NCBI GenBank assembly: GCA_002699125.1
Contig: PABI01000030.1
Location: forward strand, 85,938-149,937
Length of the DNA stretch: 64,000 nucleotides
Reading direction: 5' to 3'
Origin: Anaerolineaceae bacterium
Lineage (GTDB): Bacteria > Chloroflexota > Anaerolineae > Promineifilales > Promineifilaceae
The translations under genes and the position numbers were made by a program. Shown piece after piece: positions 41,043 through 50,243 of the stretch. Under the pieces are notes generated by a model. That model was not told the DNA's origin. It saw nothing but the letters and a program-made list of their open reading frames with translations, and ran no database searches. Positions within the stretch are counted from its first letter, which is position 1, and each line of letters opens with the position of its first letter.

Positions 41043-42710
41043 TTGACGTTGAATACAGTTGATCCCGGTGAATCTGGCAACAAATTTGGTGCCCTGCTGA
41101 AGCAGTATCGGCAACGGGCAATTGATCCTCAAGAAGGAGGCTATTTGACACAAGCCAGATTTATAGAGTTAGCTAAATTGCCAATTTCAGAGCAAACTCT
41201 GGGTCATTGGGAAAATGGCAGAAGATCTATCAAACAAACCGACCGTTTCATCTTAACCACCATTGTCGGGGCTTTATTCAAATATGGCGGCATTATCACC
41301 CTGGATGAAGCGAATGAGTTTTTAGAGACAGGGCTTTATAGTCAACTTACTCAAGAAGAAATTGAAGAAATCAATCCTGAGTGGCTGGCAGAACGAGCGA
41401 AAGATTTACAACCCCAACCAGATCCTCAATCCTCTCTCACAATCATTCTTTCTTTAAGCACTATTTATGATTGGTTCGATTCTCTATTTCGGTGGTCTGA
41501 AGCCAACACTCATGCTCGCACAAGTTTGGCAGGCATGTTCATCTGGTCTCTGTCGTCCGTTTCAAATAGAGTAACTGCTTCCGGCGTCTTCTACTTTTTG
41601 TGTGCTTTAATCTTGTGGATATTTTCTACCTTATTAATTCTGCCCATATTGCAATGGCCGCTTGATGATCCTTCAATTAGGCTGCGTGCATCGATCATGT
41701 TTGCTGTGGTAACAGTGGTTACTCCCATTGCCGTAGCTCTGTTAAGTCATACAGATGTACCCCAAGATTATTTCGAGAAAAATACCCAACAAAAAGGAAC
41801 GATGATCTTCCTGAAGCTCACCGGCGCAGCAGTTGGGTTTAATATGGTTTCGGCGACGCTGCTGCTGGTCGCCATTGGCTTTTTTTACATTGGCTGGTCG
41901 CCTAATCCCTGGGTGTGGCGGATCTTGTTACTGTTGCCCTTGTTCGTGGCGTATGTAGGTGCACAACGTATTCCAGCAGATCGATACAAAATGTATAATG
42001 GCAGCCTGCGAATGCACTCTGCGGACCCTCTTTTTCTCGTTACATTTCTACTCATCAGTCCCGGTCTCGGATTCTTTGTTTACTTATGGACTGACTACCT
42101 TTCAAATAAGGCTATGGGTCTTGGTGTTATCATTGCGTCAGCTGGAATTGCGCTTTGGCACCGCCAAAAACATTCGCCGATACCAGATGCCTTATTAATT
42201 TTTATTGTCGGAACGCTATCACCATCTCTTATTTTATCTCTCTTTCTTTTCGTGTTTCCCTCAAAGGAAATTGAAGAGGCAGTAAGAGGTACAACGTTTC
42301 CAGAACGGGTTCTTATACTTGTATATGTCATGAGTGCAATAACTCTTTGGGCCACCGTTCAGTTGAGAAACCCACCGAGAATAACGCTACGAGGAGCCTT
42401 AGGTTTACTCTTCGTTCTTCTGTTCTTACTGGGGCTGCTTTCGTTTGACCTGTTTTTGGGGCGCATTGCTACAATTCTTATCATAGGATTGTGGCTGGTT
42501 TGGGGAAAGAAGCGTTTTCGATCCCATTTATGGATTCATGCCAGCGTTGCTTTTCTTATTTTTTTACTTGGATCATCACTTTTTCTCTTATTTCAAGGCA
42601 TTCTAACTATTTGGACCAGCCTTGTCGGTTATACGTTTGTCTCTACTGCATTAATCCTATGGACATATTGGTCAGGCAAAAGTTCCTATAGCCTAACAAC
42701 TGCTGATTAA
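41043..42710 (+). CDS. XRE helix-turn-helix fused to a polytopic membrane domain
   Basis: 555 aa starting at TTG 41043 with GGATGAGG 5 bases upstream; no ATG fits. Residues 12-90 are an XRE-type HTH (LTQARFIELAKLPISEQTLGHWENGRRSIKQTD). A linker (about 95-150) leads to about 12 membrane helices (165-550). A DNA-binding domain on a membrane protein suggests a one-component membrane-bound regulator or a sensor tethered to the membrane. It follows the ComP-like gene by 150 bp, so it may belong to the same regulon. No transporter motif recognised. Confidence 0.8.
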   Translation: MTLNTVDPGESGNKFGALLKQYRQRAIDPQEGGYLTQARFIELAKLPISEQTLGHWENGRRSIKQTDRFILTTIVGALFKYGGIITLDEANEFLETGLYSQLTQEEIEEINPEWLAERAKDLQPQPDPQSSLTIILSLSTIYDWFDSLFRWSEANTHARTSLAGMFIWSLSSVSNRVTASGVFYFLCALILWIFSTLLILPILQWPLDDPSIRLRASIMFAVVTVVTPIAVALLSHTDVPQDYFEKNTQQKGTMIFLKLTGAAVGFNMVSATLLLVAIGFFYIGWSPNPWVWRILLLLPLFVAYVGAQRIPADRYKMYNGSLRMHSADPLFLVTFLLISPGLGFFVYLWTDYLSNKAMGLGVIIASAGIALWHRQKHSPIPDALLIFIVGTLSPSLILSLFLFVFPSKEIEEAVRGTTFPERVLILVYVMSAITLWATVQLRNPPRITLRGALGLLFVLLFLLGLLSFDLFLGRIATILIIGLWLVWGKKRFRSHLWIHASVAFLIFLLGSSLFLLFQGILTIWTSLVGYTFVSTALILWTYWSGKSSYSLTTAD

Positions 42711-42930
42711 GACAAACGATCTCCTTACTCCCACTTTCCATTTCAGATTCCGTTGGTGCTACATGAGGCAAACAGACCCATTAATATATTCAGTATGGCT
42801 ATTGTCCGTTTTCTTTACAAAATTTCACGAAGGATGACCATGACTTGAGTTTATTTTGGTATTGGTGCAATTTTGGAGACTTTAATGGGTTGATCCTTTT
42901 CACACTTGTAATTTGAAACTTGAACAAGTT
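42711..42930. other. AT-rich spacer between XRE gene and transposon
   Basis: 220 bp without gene or repeat; ends at the left terminal inverted repeat of the transposon. Confidence 0.4.
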
Positions 42931-42974
42931 TGTCTGGAAAACGCACGGATTCTGTTGGCGAAGTCGAAATGATG

Positions 42975-43520
42975 CTAGTTTTCGTTAAGATAGCGGTAGA
43001 CACTCGCCTTGGACAAGCTGTAATCAGCCATCAATCGTTTGATGAGCTCCCCCTCCTGACGTCGCTTGCGCAAGTCAGCTACCTGTTGTTTCGTTAGTTT
43101 TTTGCGACGGCCAAATTGCACCCCACGCTCTTTCGCCTTTTGGATGCCATCCATCTGTCGCTCGGCACGGATTTCCGTCTCAAATTGCGCGATGGCTCCC
43201 AACATGTTAAATAGCAAACGGCCGGTGGCATCGCTGGTGTTAATGTTTTGGTCAAGCACCTGTAGATTAACTTGCTTTCGTTCGAGTTCGGCCGCAATCT
43301 GACACAAATGAAGGGTCGAACGGGCCAACCGGTCTAAACGGGTGATGATTAGCACATCCCCTTCCCGGACATATTCCAGACAAGCCGTTAATCTGGGACG
43401 TTGACTATTTGTACCACTTTGCTTTTCCTGAAAGACTTTGTCGCATTGTTTCAACTTGTCCAATTGAACATCTAGGGTTTGACCCACCGAACTGACGCGC
43501 GCGTAACCAATGAGTGCCAT
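42975..43520 (-). CDS. Serine recombinase (resolvase/invertase) inside the transposon
   Basis: 181 aa. Catalytic domain with nucleophile Ser10 (IGYARVSSVGQ), R-rich loop RLDRLARS, and E-helix (FNMLGAIAQFETEIRAER). The C-terminal HTH follows (LTKQQVADLRKRRQ, YSLSKASVYRYLN). Full length for a small resolvase. It may resolve cointegrates of the transposon. It is not closely identical to the second recombinase at 45578, which shares the fold. Confidence 0.93.
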   Translation of the reverse strand: MALIGYARVSSVGQTLDVQLDKLKQCDKVFQEKQSGTNSQRPRLTACLEYVREGDVLIITRLDRLARSTLHLCQIAAELERKQVNLQVLDQNINTSDATGRLLFNMLGAIAQFETEIRAERQMDGIQKAKERGVQFGRRKKLTKQQVADLRKRRQEGELIKRLMADYSLSKASVYRYLNEN

Positions 43521-43720
43521 AATGATTATCTATTTTGCTTCATTAATCCTTAAAGGATTTGAGAAAATCATTATGAGACATGGAATGAGATGAGTCAACT
43601 AGCAAGTGTCTTAATGTATACTCTTTGAGACAAGCCGAATTAGCCACAGTGGGAAAGGGTGGTGTTGGCTACAGGGTAGATTCACAGGCGGATCTCTGAA
43701 TGGCTGATTTTGTGGCGAAA

Positions 43721-45358
43721 TCAAGCTGGAGCCAAGGCAGCAAATCTTGATGTCCTCGTTTTTCCTCTTGGAATGTCGTCGAACCAGGCAACCAGGCGAT
43801 CAAGATTGATAGCCGCTGCTGTGGCAATATGCTGTAAATGAGTTTTCGCCAAACCCCGATACCGCGTTTTCCGCAATCCAAACGCACGTACCCCTTGAGA
43901 GATCGTGCCCTCTACCCCGGCTCGCTTATTGTATAAGCGCTTTCCTTCCTGACTTGCATGACGTAATCGGGCTTCTTTTAGCGCTTCAAATTGTGGCCTG
44001 GGCTGTAATCTCATCCGCCGTTCGTTTCGGGAGCGGGTACACAGATGTCGCGCCTGGCAGGCAACACAATCCTCCTTACGAAATACAATCTGGATATATG
44101 GCCCCGTCTTATCCGTGAGTTCGCGCCAGCTAATAGACTGTTTCCCCTGCGGACAAAGCACCTGTTTCTTATCCCAATCAACGTCAAACTGGTAACGGTC
44201 ATAACCACCTGCCATCCTTGCTTGCCAGCTAGGATTTTTACGGGTGGGACCGATAAGGGTAATGCCATATTCTTGCGGCGTATTAACCAACAGGTCGGCA
44301 TCCACATAAGCCGAGTCCAGCAAATGCTGGCCAGGTGTTAGTCCTTTATCTCTTAAGGCCTGATGAATGGCTTCAGTCGAGTGAATCTCATGCAGATTAG
44401 CGGTCGTCGTCCTTACATGGGTAATCAAGTGAGGCTGGTCATCATCACAACTCTCACTCAGATGGGCAATGTAGCCGACCCAGTTTACATTCCCTCGCTG
44501 ACGAAATCTCGCTTCAGGATCATAGGGAGATTCCAGGCCGGGTGGCCCGTTAGCCAGTTCTTTTCTATTCTTAAATCGAACTATCTTACCTTCCCGTTCG
44601 TAATGCCGTTCCCACACCAAGCGCAACGCGGCGATCATGGCCAGTTTATCTAAACCTTTTGGGGCATTTGGCTGAGCCACTAAATCCAGCAGATAAAAAC
44701 CGTCTTCGCCGACTTGCTGACCATAGGCTTCTTGACCGGCTTTGCTTTGCGGTAGTCGGTCATTTTCAATCCGGTGACCATAGCGCTTGTACCATTCAGT
44801 CGGGGCTACACTTTGCAGCCAAAGGGGGGCTTCGGTAGCCAGTTCATTTAAGGCCGCCCGCATTGTCTCGCCGACTTGCTCCAAGCGGTTCATCACCCGA
44901 ATGGCAGCCATGACATGGGTGGCATCGGTGCGTTGCTTACCCCGTGGCTTGACTAATTCCAGCTCGCGGCAAATGGTTAGCAGCTTTTCCAACAAAATCG
45001 TTTCAGTTTTCCCAGTTAGCAACCGGCTGCGAAACTCACTCAGCACGCTGAAGTCAAATCCAGGGTCTGTTAGCTCCAAGCCCAATAGATATTTCACATC
45101 TATTCGGCTGCGTACGGCTTCGGCTGCTTGCCGATCTGTCAAATTCTCGCGAAATTGCAATATCGTTACCAAGGCCAACCGCCAGGGAGCTAAGGCTGGC
45201 TGGCCTTTTTCGGGAAAAAGAGCGATGAAGTCTTCATCTTGAAAGATGGTGCCTAATTTATCGCGTAATGTTAGATATGAATTGCCGTTGGGGAAGGCTG
45301 CTTGGGCAATTTCTACGGTGGTTTCGGGAATATCCTGGTTATAGTCGGGAATTAACAT
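43721..45358 (-). CDS. tnp: IS1182-family transposase
   Basis: 545 aa. N-terminal helix-turn-helix region (APWRLALVTILQFRENLTDR), DDE catalytic residues in RTDATHVMAAI (Asp), LLDSAYVDADLLV (Asp) and VEGTISQGVRAFGLRKTRYRG-type text (Glu, family signature), and a Cys-rich piece (EDCVACQARHLC). Full length with no frameshift, so probably active. It lies inside inverted repeats with the upstream serine recombinase. Its stop lies 200 bp from the recombinase start, in which nothing else is seen. Confidence 0.93.
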   Translation of the reverse strand: MLIPDYNQDIPETTVEIAQAAFPNGNSYLTLRDKLGTIFQDEDFIALFPEKGQPALAPWRLALVTILQFRENLTDRQAAEAVRSRIDVKYLLGLELTDPGFDFSVLSEFRSRLLTGKTETILLEKLLTICRELELVKPRGKQRTDATHVMAAIRVMNRLEQVGETMRAALNELATEAPLWLQSVAPTEWYKRYGHRIENDRLPQSKAGQEAYGQQVGEDGFYLLDLVAQPNAPKGLDKLAMIAALRLVWERHYEREGKIVRFKNRKELANGPPGLESPYDPEARFRQRGNVNWVGYIAHLSESCDDDQPHLITHVRTTTANLHEIHSTEAIHQALRDKGLTPGQHLLDSAYVDADLLVNTPQEYGITLIGPTRKNPSWQARMAGGYDRYQFDVDWDKKQVLCPQGKQSISWRELTDKTGPYIQIVFRKEDCVACQARHLCTRSRNERRMRLQPRPQFEALKEARLRHASQEGKRLYNKRAGVEGTISQGVRAFGLRKTRYRGLAKTHLQHIATAAAINLDRLVAWFDDIPRGKTRTSRFAALAPA

Positions 45359-45577
45359 GCTTTTCTCCTTACCTTGGATTTCCCGAACTAATATAGCTTA
45401 TTCTCCGTAGAATCGCTCTCACAAGACTTCGCCAACAGAATCCGCACGTTTTTTGGACACCCCAATAACTTCCCCTTAAATTTTTAGCCAGTCAGCCATC
45501 TCTGTCCGAAAACCCGTTCAGAAATCAAAGTCCAAATTCCTCTTGAAATATTGAGTAAATATACGTTATCATGATAC

Positions 45578-46126
45578 ATGAAAGTTGGATATGCACGCGT
45601 TTCAACTCATGAGCAAAACTTGTCCATGCAAATCGACGAGTTAAAGAAATCCGGATGCACAGAAATTTTTACGGACAAAATAAGTGGTGCCAAATCAGAG
45701 CGCCCCGGCCTTCAAAAGGCACTTGGTTTTTTGCGAGAAGGGGATAGCTTGGTCGTTTGGCGACTTGATCGTCTCGGCCGCTCCCTAAAGCATCTCATTG
45801 AAGTTATCACTCTCCTTGAAGAACGTAATATTGGATTCAGCAGTCTTCAAGAATCAATTGACACAACTACTAGCGGAGGTAAGTTGATCTTTCATATCTT
45901 CGGCGCACTCGCAGAATTTGAGCGTAATCTCATTCGTGAACGAACAAAAGCGGGATTGGCAGCAGCGCGAGCAAGGGGAAGAAAGGGTGGACGACCGAGG
46001 GTACTTGATGAAAAGAAAATCCAACTGGCGAAAAACCTATATGATTCACGGAAACATCGAGTAAGCGAAATCTGTGAGATCATAGGTATTTCGAAGTCCA
46101 CATTATATAACTACTTAAAGGATTAA
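45578..46126 (+). CDS. Serine recombinase (resolvase/invertase)
   Basis: 182 aa. Catalytic Ser9 in VGYARVSTHEQ, then RLDRLGRSLKHLIE and E-helix IFGALAEFERNLIRERT, then the HTH (KHRVSEICEIIGISKSTLYNYL). Just outside the right inverted repeat of the transposon and before the defence operon, so it could be a remnant of another transposon or an invertase for this locus. Complete and probably active. Confidence 0.92.
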   Translation: MKVGYARVSTHEQNLSMQIDELKKSGCTEIFTDKISGAKSERPGLQKALGFLREGDSLVVWRLDRLGRSLKHLIEVITLLEERNIGFSSLQESIDTTTSGGKLIFHIFGALAEFERNLIRERTKAGLAAARARGRKGGRPRVLDEKKIQLAKNLYDSRKHRVSEICEIIGISKSTLYNYLKD

Positions 46127-46148
46127 TTGCCATCGGTTTTCTTAAAAT

Positions 46149-46376
46149 TCTCAAGCACAAGAGGAACATTACCTGCGTTATATAGCCTTACCAAAGTCTC
46201 AGGCAACTAAAGCAATAACACTACATCGCATAAAGCCGACAAAACTGCACACAGATTTTGCTGCTTATGCAACTGAACGGGCGGATAAGAAATATATACA
46301 GAAGAGAGGTTTGAAGAAAGAACCCAAACTTATCAAGCCCCCAAAATGTAAACACCTACCTTGGCGGTTCCAGTGA
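46149..46376 (+). pseudogene. 5'-truncated ORF fragment
   Basis: A frame without start codon, about 75 aa, running ...EEHYLRYIALPKSQATKAIT to ...PPKCKHLPWRF and stopping at 46374-46376, inside the first codons of the next gene. The composition is protein-like. It looks like the tail of a gene cut off by the recombinase or transposon insertion. Family not recognised. Confidence 0.35.
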
Positions 46377-47509
46377 AAAATTTCGAAAAGTCAAAACTCC
46401 CATCATATCGAGACATTGCTCCTTCTGAAATAGGCGGGCGCATAGCACGCGAAGGATTTGACTACCAAGACCACATCGGGGTTGGGTTTGGTTTGGATCT
46501 GATTGAAAATGAGCGCCTTACAGAGGTTTGGTATGAACAGCATGACGACATAGCTTTGATTTATGGGGCAGACATTGACGAAATTGAGATGGTGCAAGTC
46601 AAACATGAAGACATGACTTCTCGGTATTCTGTTGCAAGCCTAACAAGCCGGAAAAAGGGGAGAGTAGGTAGTTCGTTACTCGAACGCTCGCTCGCAAGAA
46701 GCGCAGGAAAAGAAGAAACGCGATTTCGACTCGTCACAAGCTATGGCGTAACTTCCGAGTTGAATGTTCTTACGAATCCCCTAAACAGCCCCAATCGATT
46801 AAATAATTCAGATGCTCTAGCGGATGTAAAAGTCAAAATAGTTGAGAAAATTCCTGATGCAATCGCTGCCCCTGACGGAACAACTATTGAGCAATGGATC
46901 GAAAGATGTTACTGGGATAAACGCGAAGACACCAAAGAGGCAGTTCAAAACAATAATCTTTTGAGGTTGGAAAAGGTTCTGAACAAACTAGGTCTACCTG
47001 TTTTTCCAGACCAACGAGACGAGATTTATTGGGTGCTTCTGAAGCTTGTGAAACAGAAGTCCGGGCTTGATGGTTTATCCAACTACAAACTAACACAAGA
47101 AGAGATTGAAGACAGAATCAAGCTAGAGGTTAACCGACAACGCAACGGGGCTGCGGGAGGACAAAACCTCAAGCGTAAGCTAAAGGAGGCGAGTCTTGCC
47201 GATTTTATAGATGATGCTAGCGATCTATATTACTCTTACCGGCGTAAAACATTGGATCCCCGTTACAGTTTGCCTTCGGAGTTTGAGAAAGTTGAATCGG
47301 AAGTGGCTGCAAAGCTCTCTTTGTTAAGAACAAAGTTATATTTAGGTGAAGTGGCCGGGGGATTGCCGTTTCTCAAATCCTGCTTAGATGCATTAGAAGA
47401 AGTTCGTAATCATTTTGATGAATCAGTCGTTACTACAGCGGATCTACAAGGCATGATGTATACGCGTACAAATCGTTGTGCTCACCGTTTTTCGGAGCCA
47501 ACATCATGA
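46361..47509 (+). CDS. DUF4297/Cap4-like nuclease, effector of ABC-3C defence
   Basis: 382 aa; TTG 46361 or GTG 46373 could be the start. The N-terminal 150 residues show the dsDNA nuclease pattern GGRIAREGFDYQ, WYEQHDDIALIYG and EMVQVKHEDMTSRYS (PD-(D/E)xK type: D..., VQVK). The C-terminal part is helical. It is first of three genes; its stop overlaps the ATG of the next (ATGA). Such nuclease, middle-component and ATPase trios are ABC-three-component/Lamassu-like antiphage systems, in which the nuclease is the effector. Confidence 0.8.
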   Translation: MAVPVKNFEKSKLPSYRDIAPSEIGGRIAREGFDYQDHIGVGFGLDLIENERLTEVWYEQHDDIALIYGADIDEIEMVQVKHEDMTSRYSVASLTSRKKGRVGSSLLERSLARSAGKEETRFRLVTSYGVTSELNVLTNPLNSPNRLNNSDALADVKVKIVEKIPDAIAAPDGTTIEQWIERCYWDKREDTKEAVQNNNLLRLEKVLNKLGLPVFPDQRDEIYWVLLKLVKQKSGLDGLSNYKLTQEEIEDRIKLEVNRQRNGAAGGQNLKRKLKEASLADFIDDASDLYYSYRRKTLDPRYSLPSEFEKVESEVAAKLSLLRTKLYLGEVAGGLPFLKSCLDALEEVRNHFDESVVTTADLQGMMYTRTNRCAHRFSEPTS

Positions 47510-48078
47510 TTTCAATCAAAAATGCTGCACGGTTTCCAACTGGAACGCCACTCACTTCCGATAATCTAGTCGAGTCTCATGCAGCACGCTTAATTCTTCT
47601 GCTAAGCATATGTGGAGACAAGGAAGGCAAATCTACACTTCGCAAAATTGATGGGTTGACTAAGCTTGCAAAACTTGATTTCTTTGTCCGGTATCCAGAG
47701 TTTTTCGCACGAGCAGCTTCGGCAATTGGTAAATCAACTAATATTGCTTCTACCGATAAAGAGCCTAAAATGATTCGGTATCACTATGGACCTTGGGATC
47801 ACAGATACTACCAGGTGCTTCCTTTCATGGAAGCACATGCTTTAGTTGACATTGTTAAGGACGATAAAAAAAATCAGTATAAGTTTTATCTGACCGAATT
47901 AGGTGTAGAGTTAGCAACTTCTCTTCAAGACAAGCCTGAATTTGCCGATCTTATTACAAAAATGAAAGAAGTAAAACGTGTCTTGGGCAGAAAAAACGGG
48001 AATCAACTTAAGAAACTCGTGTACGAGTTATTTCAAGACGAGGTAGGTGCTCTTTCTCTTGGGGAGGTTATTGAATAA
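47506..48078 (+). CDS. Middle component of ABC-3C/Lamassu-like system
   Basis: 190 aa from ATG 47506 (MISIKNAARF), which overlaps the stop of the nuclease gene. The pattern LTKLAKLDFFVRYPEFFARA, then MIRYHYGPWDHRYYQVLPFM and FYLTELGVELATSL is the winged-helix-like middle component of ABC-3C systems. It bridges nuclease and ATPase. Its stop TAA overlaps the ATPase start (TAATG). No enzymatic motif of its own. Confidence 0.75.
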   Translation: MISIKNAARFPTGTPLTSDNLVESHAARLILLLSICGDKEGKSTLRKIDGLTKLAKLDFFVRYPEFFARAASAIGKSTNIASTDKEPKMIRYHYGPWDHRYYQVLPFMEAHALVDIVKDDKKNQYKFYLTELGVELATSLQDKPEFADLITKMKEVKRVLGRKNGNQLKKLVYELFQDEVGALSLGEVIE

Positions 48079-49973
48079 TGGCCAAGTCGATGATCATCAG
48101 AACTCTTTACAGAGAATCTGCCGATGGCGAAAAGGAAACCCTTCATTTTGACCAAGGCGTTAATTTAATAGTTGGCTCTCCAAATACTGGTAAGACCGTA
48201 TGGCTAAAGATGCTGGACTATTTGTTGGGTGATAATGGAGGTCCTGAGACTGCATTTGATGAAGATTTAGTCGAAAAGTTCGTTGCAATTGGAGCACAGA
48301 TCGAAATAGGTGATGAGAAGCTAAATATTGAGCGGCGTTGGGATGAAAGTCCAAAAACGAAGGTGAGGATTGGCGAAACAACATACACATCAAAAGAATT
48401 TTCAAATCTCTGGTTAGAAAAGTTAGAAATACCGATAATAAACTACCCTAAAGGGAATCCTTACGCAGAACGTGCATGGCCAAGTCTAAGTTGGCGCGAG
48501 TTACTGAGACACATCTATCGAGATGAGAGATTCTGGTCTGATGTTGTGCCAAAACAACCAGAGTCAACCCGCCACGCAGCGCTTGCGTTATTTTTGGGCT
48601 TAGAAGATCGACTCTTTTCACCAATACTTGGCAAGTTGGTTCAAAAGCAAAAAGAACTTTACCAAGCCCGTGCACGGAAGGACTCATTCGAAGAGACTGT
48701 TGATCAAATTGCAAAAGACTTGATGTCTGAGCAAGATCGCGATGAACATCTCACTGCATTGACTCTAAAGGCTCGTATCGAGGCACTTGAGGAAGAAGTG
48801 ACGACTTTGTTGCAAGAACGTGAGCAGGTTCTTGCTTCGATTCAAACCCAAAGACCCGATCCGACATTATCGGCTCTCATGAGTGAGCGTGCTGATTTGC
48901 TGATTTCTTTGGAGCAGGTACAGAAACAAAGAAAGGTATTGAGCGAGAGGCTCGCTGAAGTTGAAAATTTGATTCTTGTTATCGGTAAAGAAAGAGACCA
49001 ATTAGCCAGGGCTTCTGCTGCTGGCAGCGCGTTTTCTGATCTCAAAATTACGCATTGTCCAGCCTGTGATCAAAAATTGCCTTCACGGAATTCCTCACAA
49101 ACAGATGATTGTTTCCTTTGTCACCAAAAGCTCAATCCTGAGAGCACATTGGATCGAATCGCCTTTGAGCAAGAACAGCTTGAACAAGAAGAGATGGAAC
49201 TAATCGAGCTCCGATCTAGGCTAGAAGAACAAGTAAGGGAACAACAGAAGCTTGAGAGACAAGAGAGAGAAAAGCTTGACTTAGTAGTACGTGATTTGCG
49301 TCCAGCTCAAAAGAGACTGTCTGCGGTTGTCAATACACATATAAGTCGGATCGACACGGAACGCGGACGCATTGAAGAACGAATCCGTCAGCTTCAAAGG
49401 TTCAATTCGTTATTGACGTATCGTGATAATCTAACAAATTTGATTGACCGTTTAGCGCAAGAGGTAAAAGAACTTGAGGCAGAAAACAAAAAACTGGAAG
49501 CAAAAATAAGTTTTGAAGAAGCAAGCACTATGATTGAGGATTCTATGAATCACTTCGTAAATCTTCTAAATCGTGGTATCGAAAAATATCAAATAAGTGA
49601 CAGATTTCGTTGGAATCATGGATCTATTTCTTTGGACATAAGCGAGCGGTCATCGAGGTTTAGGGTAAGTGGACAAAAGTGGAGTCTAAAATTGGGTGCA
49701 ACCGTACAGGTACATTTTCTGCTCGCATATCATTTTGCCCTGTTGCGATTATCTCTTGAACAAAATACTAATTATCCTGGAATTGTTATCTTAGATTTCC
49801 CCCCCAACCTGCTTGACTCAAAAACCATTGGAGACAAAGAAAACTATTTGATAGACCCGTTTGTTCAACTCTGTAAGGAAAGCTCTATTCCTTTGCAGGT
49901 AATAGTAGCCGGTCGAGTGTTTGAAGGTCTTGATTCCAGTACGCGTATAAGATTTAAGCATGTGTGGCCTTAA
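48078..49973 (+). CDS. SMC-like ATPase of ABC-3C/Lamassu-like system
   Basis: 631 aa. Walker A GSPNTGKT (33-40), long coiled coil (about 200-500) interrupted by a four-Cys zinc-hook-like segment (CPACDQKL ... CFLCHQKL, about 328-352), then a signature-like SGQKWSLKLG and Walker B-like IVILDFPPNLL near the C-terminus. This is the DUF3732-type SMC-like ATPase that senses DNA ends or foreign DNA in ABC-3C systems. Walker B lacks the usual Glu after Asp (DF instead of DE), so hydrolysis may be slow or aided by a partner. Confidence 0.82.
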   Translation: MAKSMIIRTLYRESADGEKETLHFDQGVNLIVGSPNTGKTVWLKMLDYLLGDNGGPETAFDEDLVEKFVAIGAQIEIGDEKLNIERRWDESPKTKVRIGETTYTSKEFSNLWLEKLEIPIINYPKGNPYAERAWPSLSWRELLRHIYRDERFWSDVVPKQPESTRHAALALFLGLEDRLFSPILGKLVQKQKELYQARARKDSFEETVDQIAKDLMSEQDRDEHLTALTLKARIEALEEEVTTLLQEREQVLASIQTQRPDPTLSALMSERADLLISLEQVQKQRKVLSERLAEVENLILVIGKERDQLARASAAGSAFSDLKITHCPACDQKLPSRNSSQTDDCFLCHQKLNPESTLDRIAFEQEQLEQEEMELIELRSRLEEQVREQQKLERQEREKLDLVVRDLRPAQKRLSAVVNTHISRIDTERGRIEERIRQLQRFNSLLTYRDNLTNLIDRLAQEVKELEAENKKLEAKISFEEASTMIEDSMNHFVNLLNRGIEKYQISDRFRWNHGSISLDISERSSRFRVSGQKWSLKLGATVQVHFLLAYHFALLRLSLEQNTNYPGIVILDFPPNLLDSKTIGDKENYLIDPFVQLCKESSIPLQVIVAGRVFEGLDSSTRIRFKHVWP

Positions 49974-50243
49974 GTTTCCAATAATGTTAGAGAATTCAGC
50001 GTGCAAAATCATGTGCTTGACACAAGTAGCTGCCCAACATGGCATCAATCTGATGCACCCTATCGGGATGCGCAGATTATGCGGACGTTACCAATTTCCG
50101 TACAATGTCCACTAAACGACGCAAGTCTATACATTGTATCTCTATCTCTCCTTGTCGTTTAACTTTGGACGGCCGTCACACTGATTAGCTGCATTGTGAA
50201 TCTGCAATACAATTATTTACTGAATATGATATGAAGTTTTTGA
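49974..50243. other. Spacer after defence operon
   Basis: No gene seen in 270 bp. It contains one ACGGCCGT (50169). The GC content and octamer return here after about 12.5 kb without it. Confidence 0.4.

Larger units (their letters stand above)
42931..45459. mobile_element. Transposon with 34-bp terminal inverted repeats
   Basis: Left end 42931-42965 and right end 45425-45459 share TGTC, then AAAACG, and CGGATTCTGTTGGCGAAGTC in inverted orientation, about 29 of 34 bases identical. Inside are a serine recombinase and an IS1182-type transposase gene, both on the minus strand. No clear target duplication flanks it. IS1182 elements usually carry only the transposase, so the recombinase is an addition. 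Confidence 0.75.

Noticed and set aside
42975..46126. Two serine recombinases considered as phage integrases
   Set aside because: Both are about 180 aa, lacking the large C-terminal region of serine integrases; they are resolvase-type.
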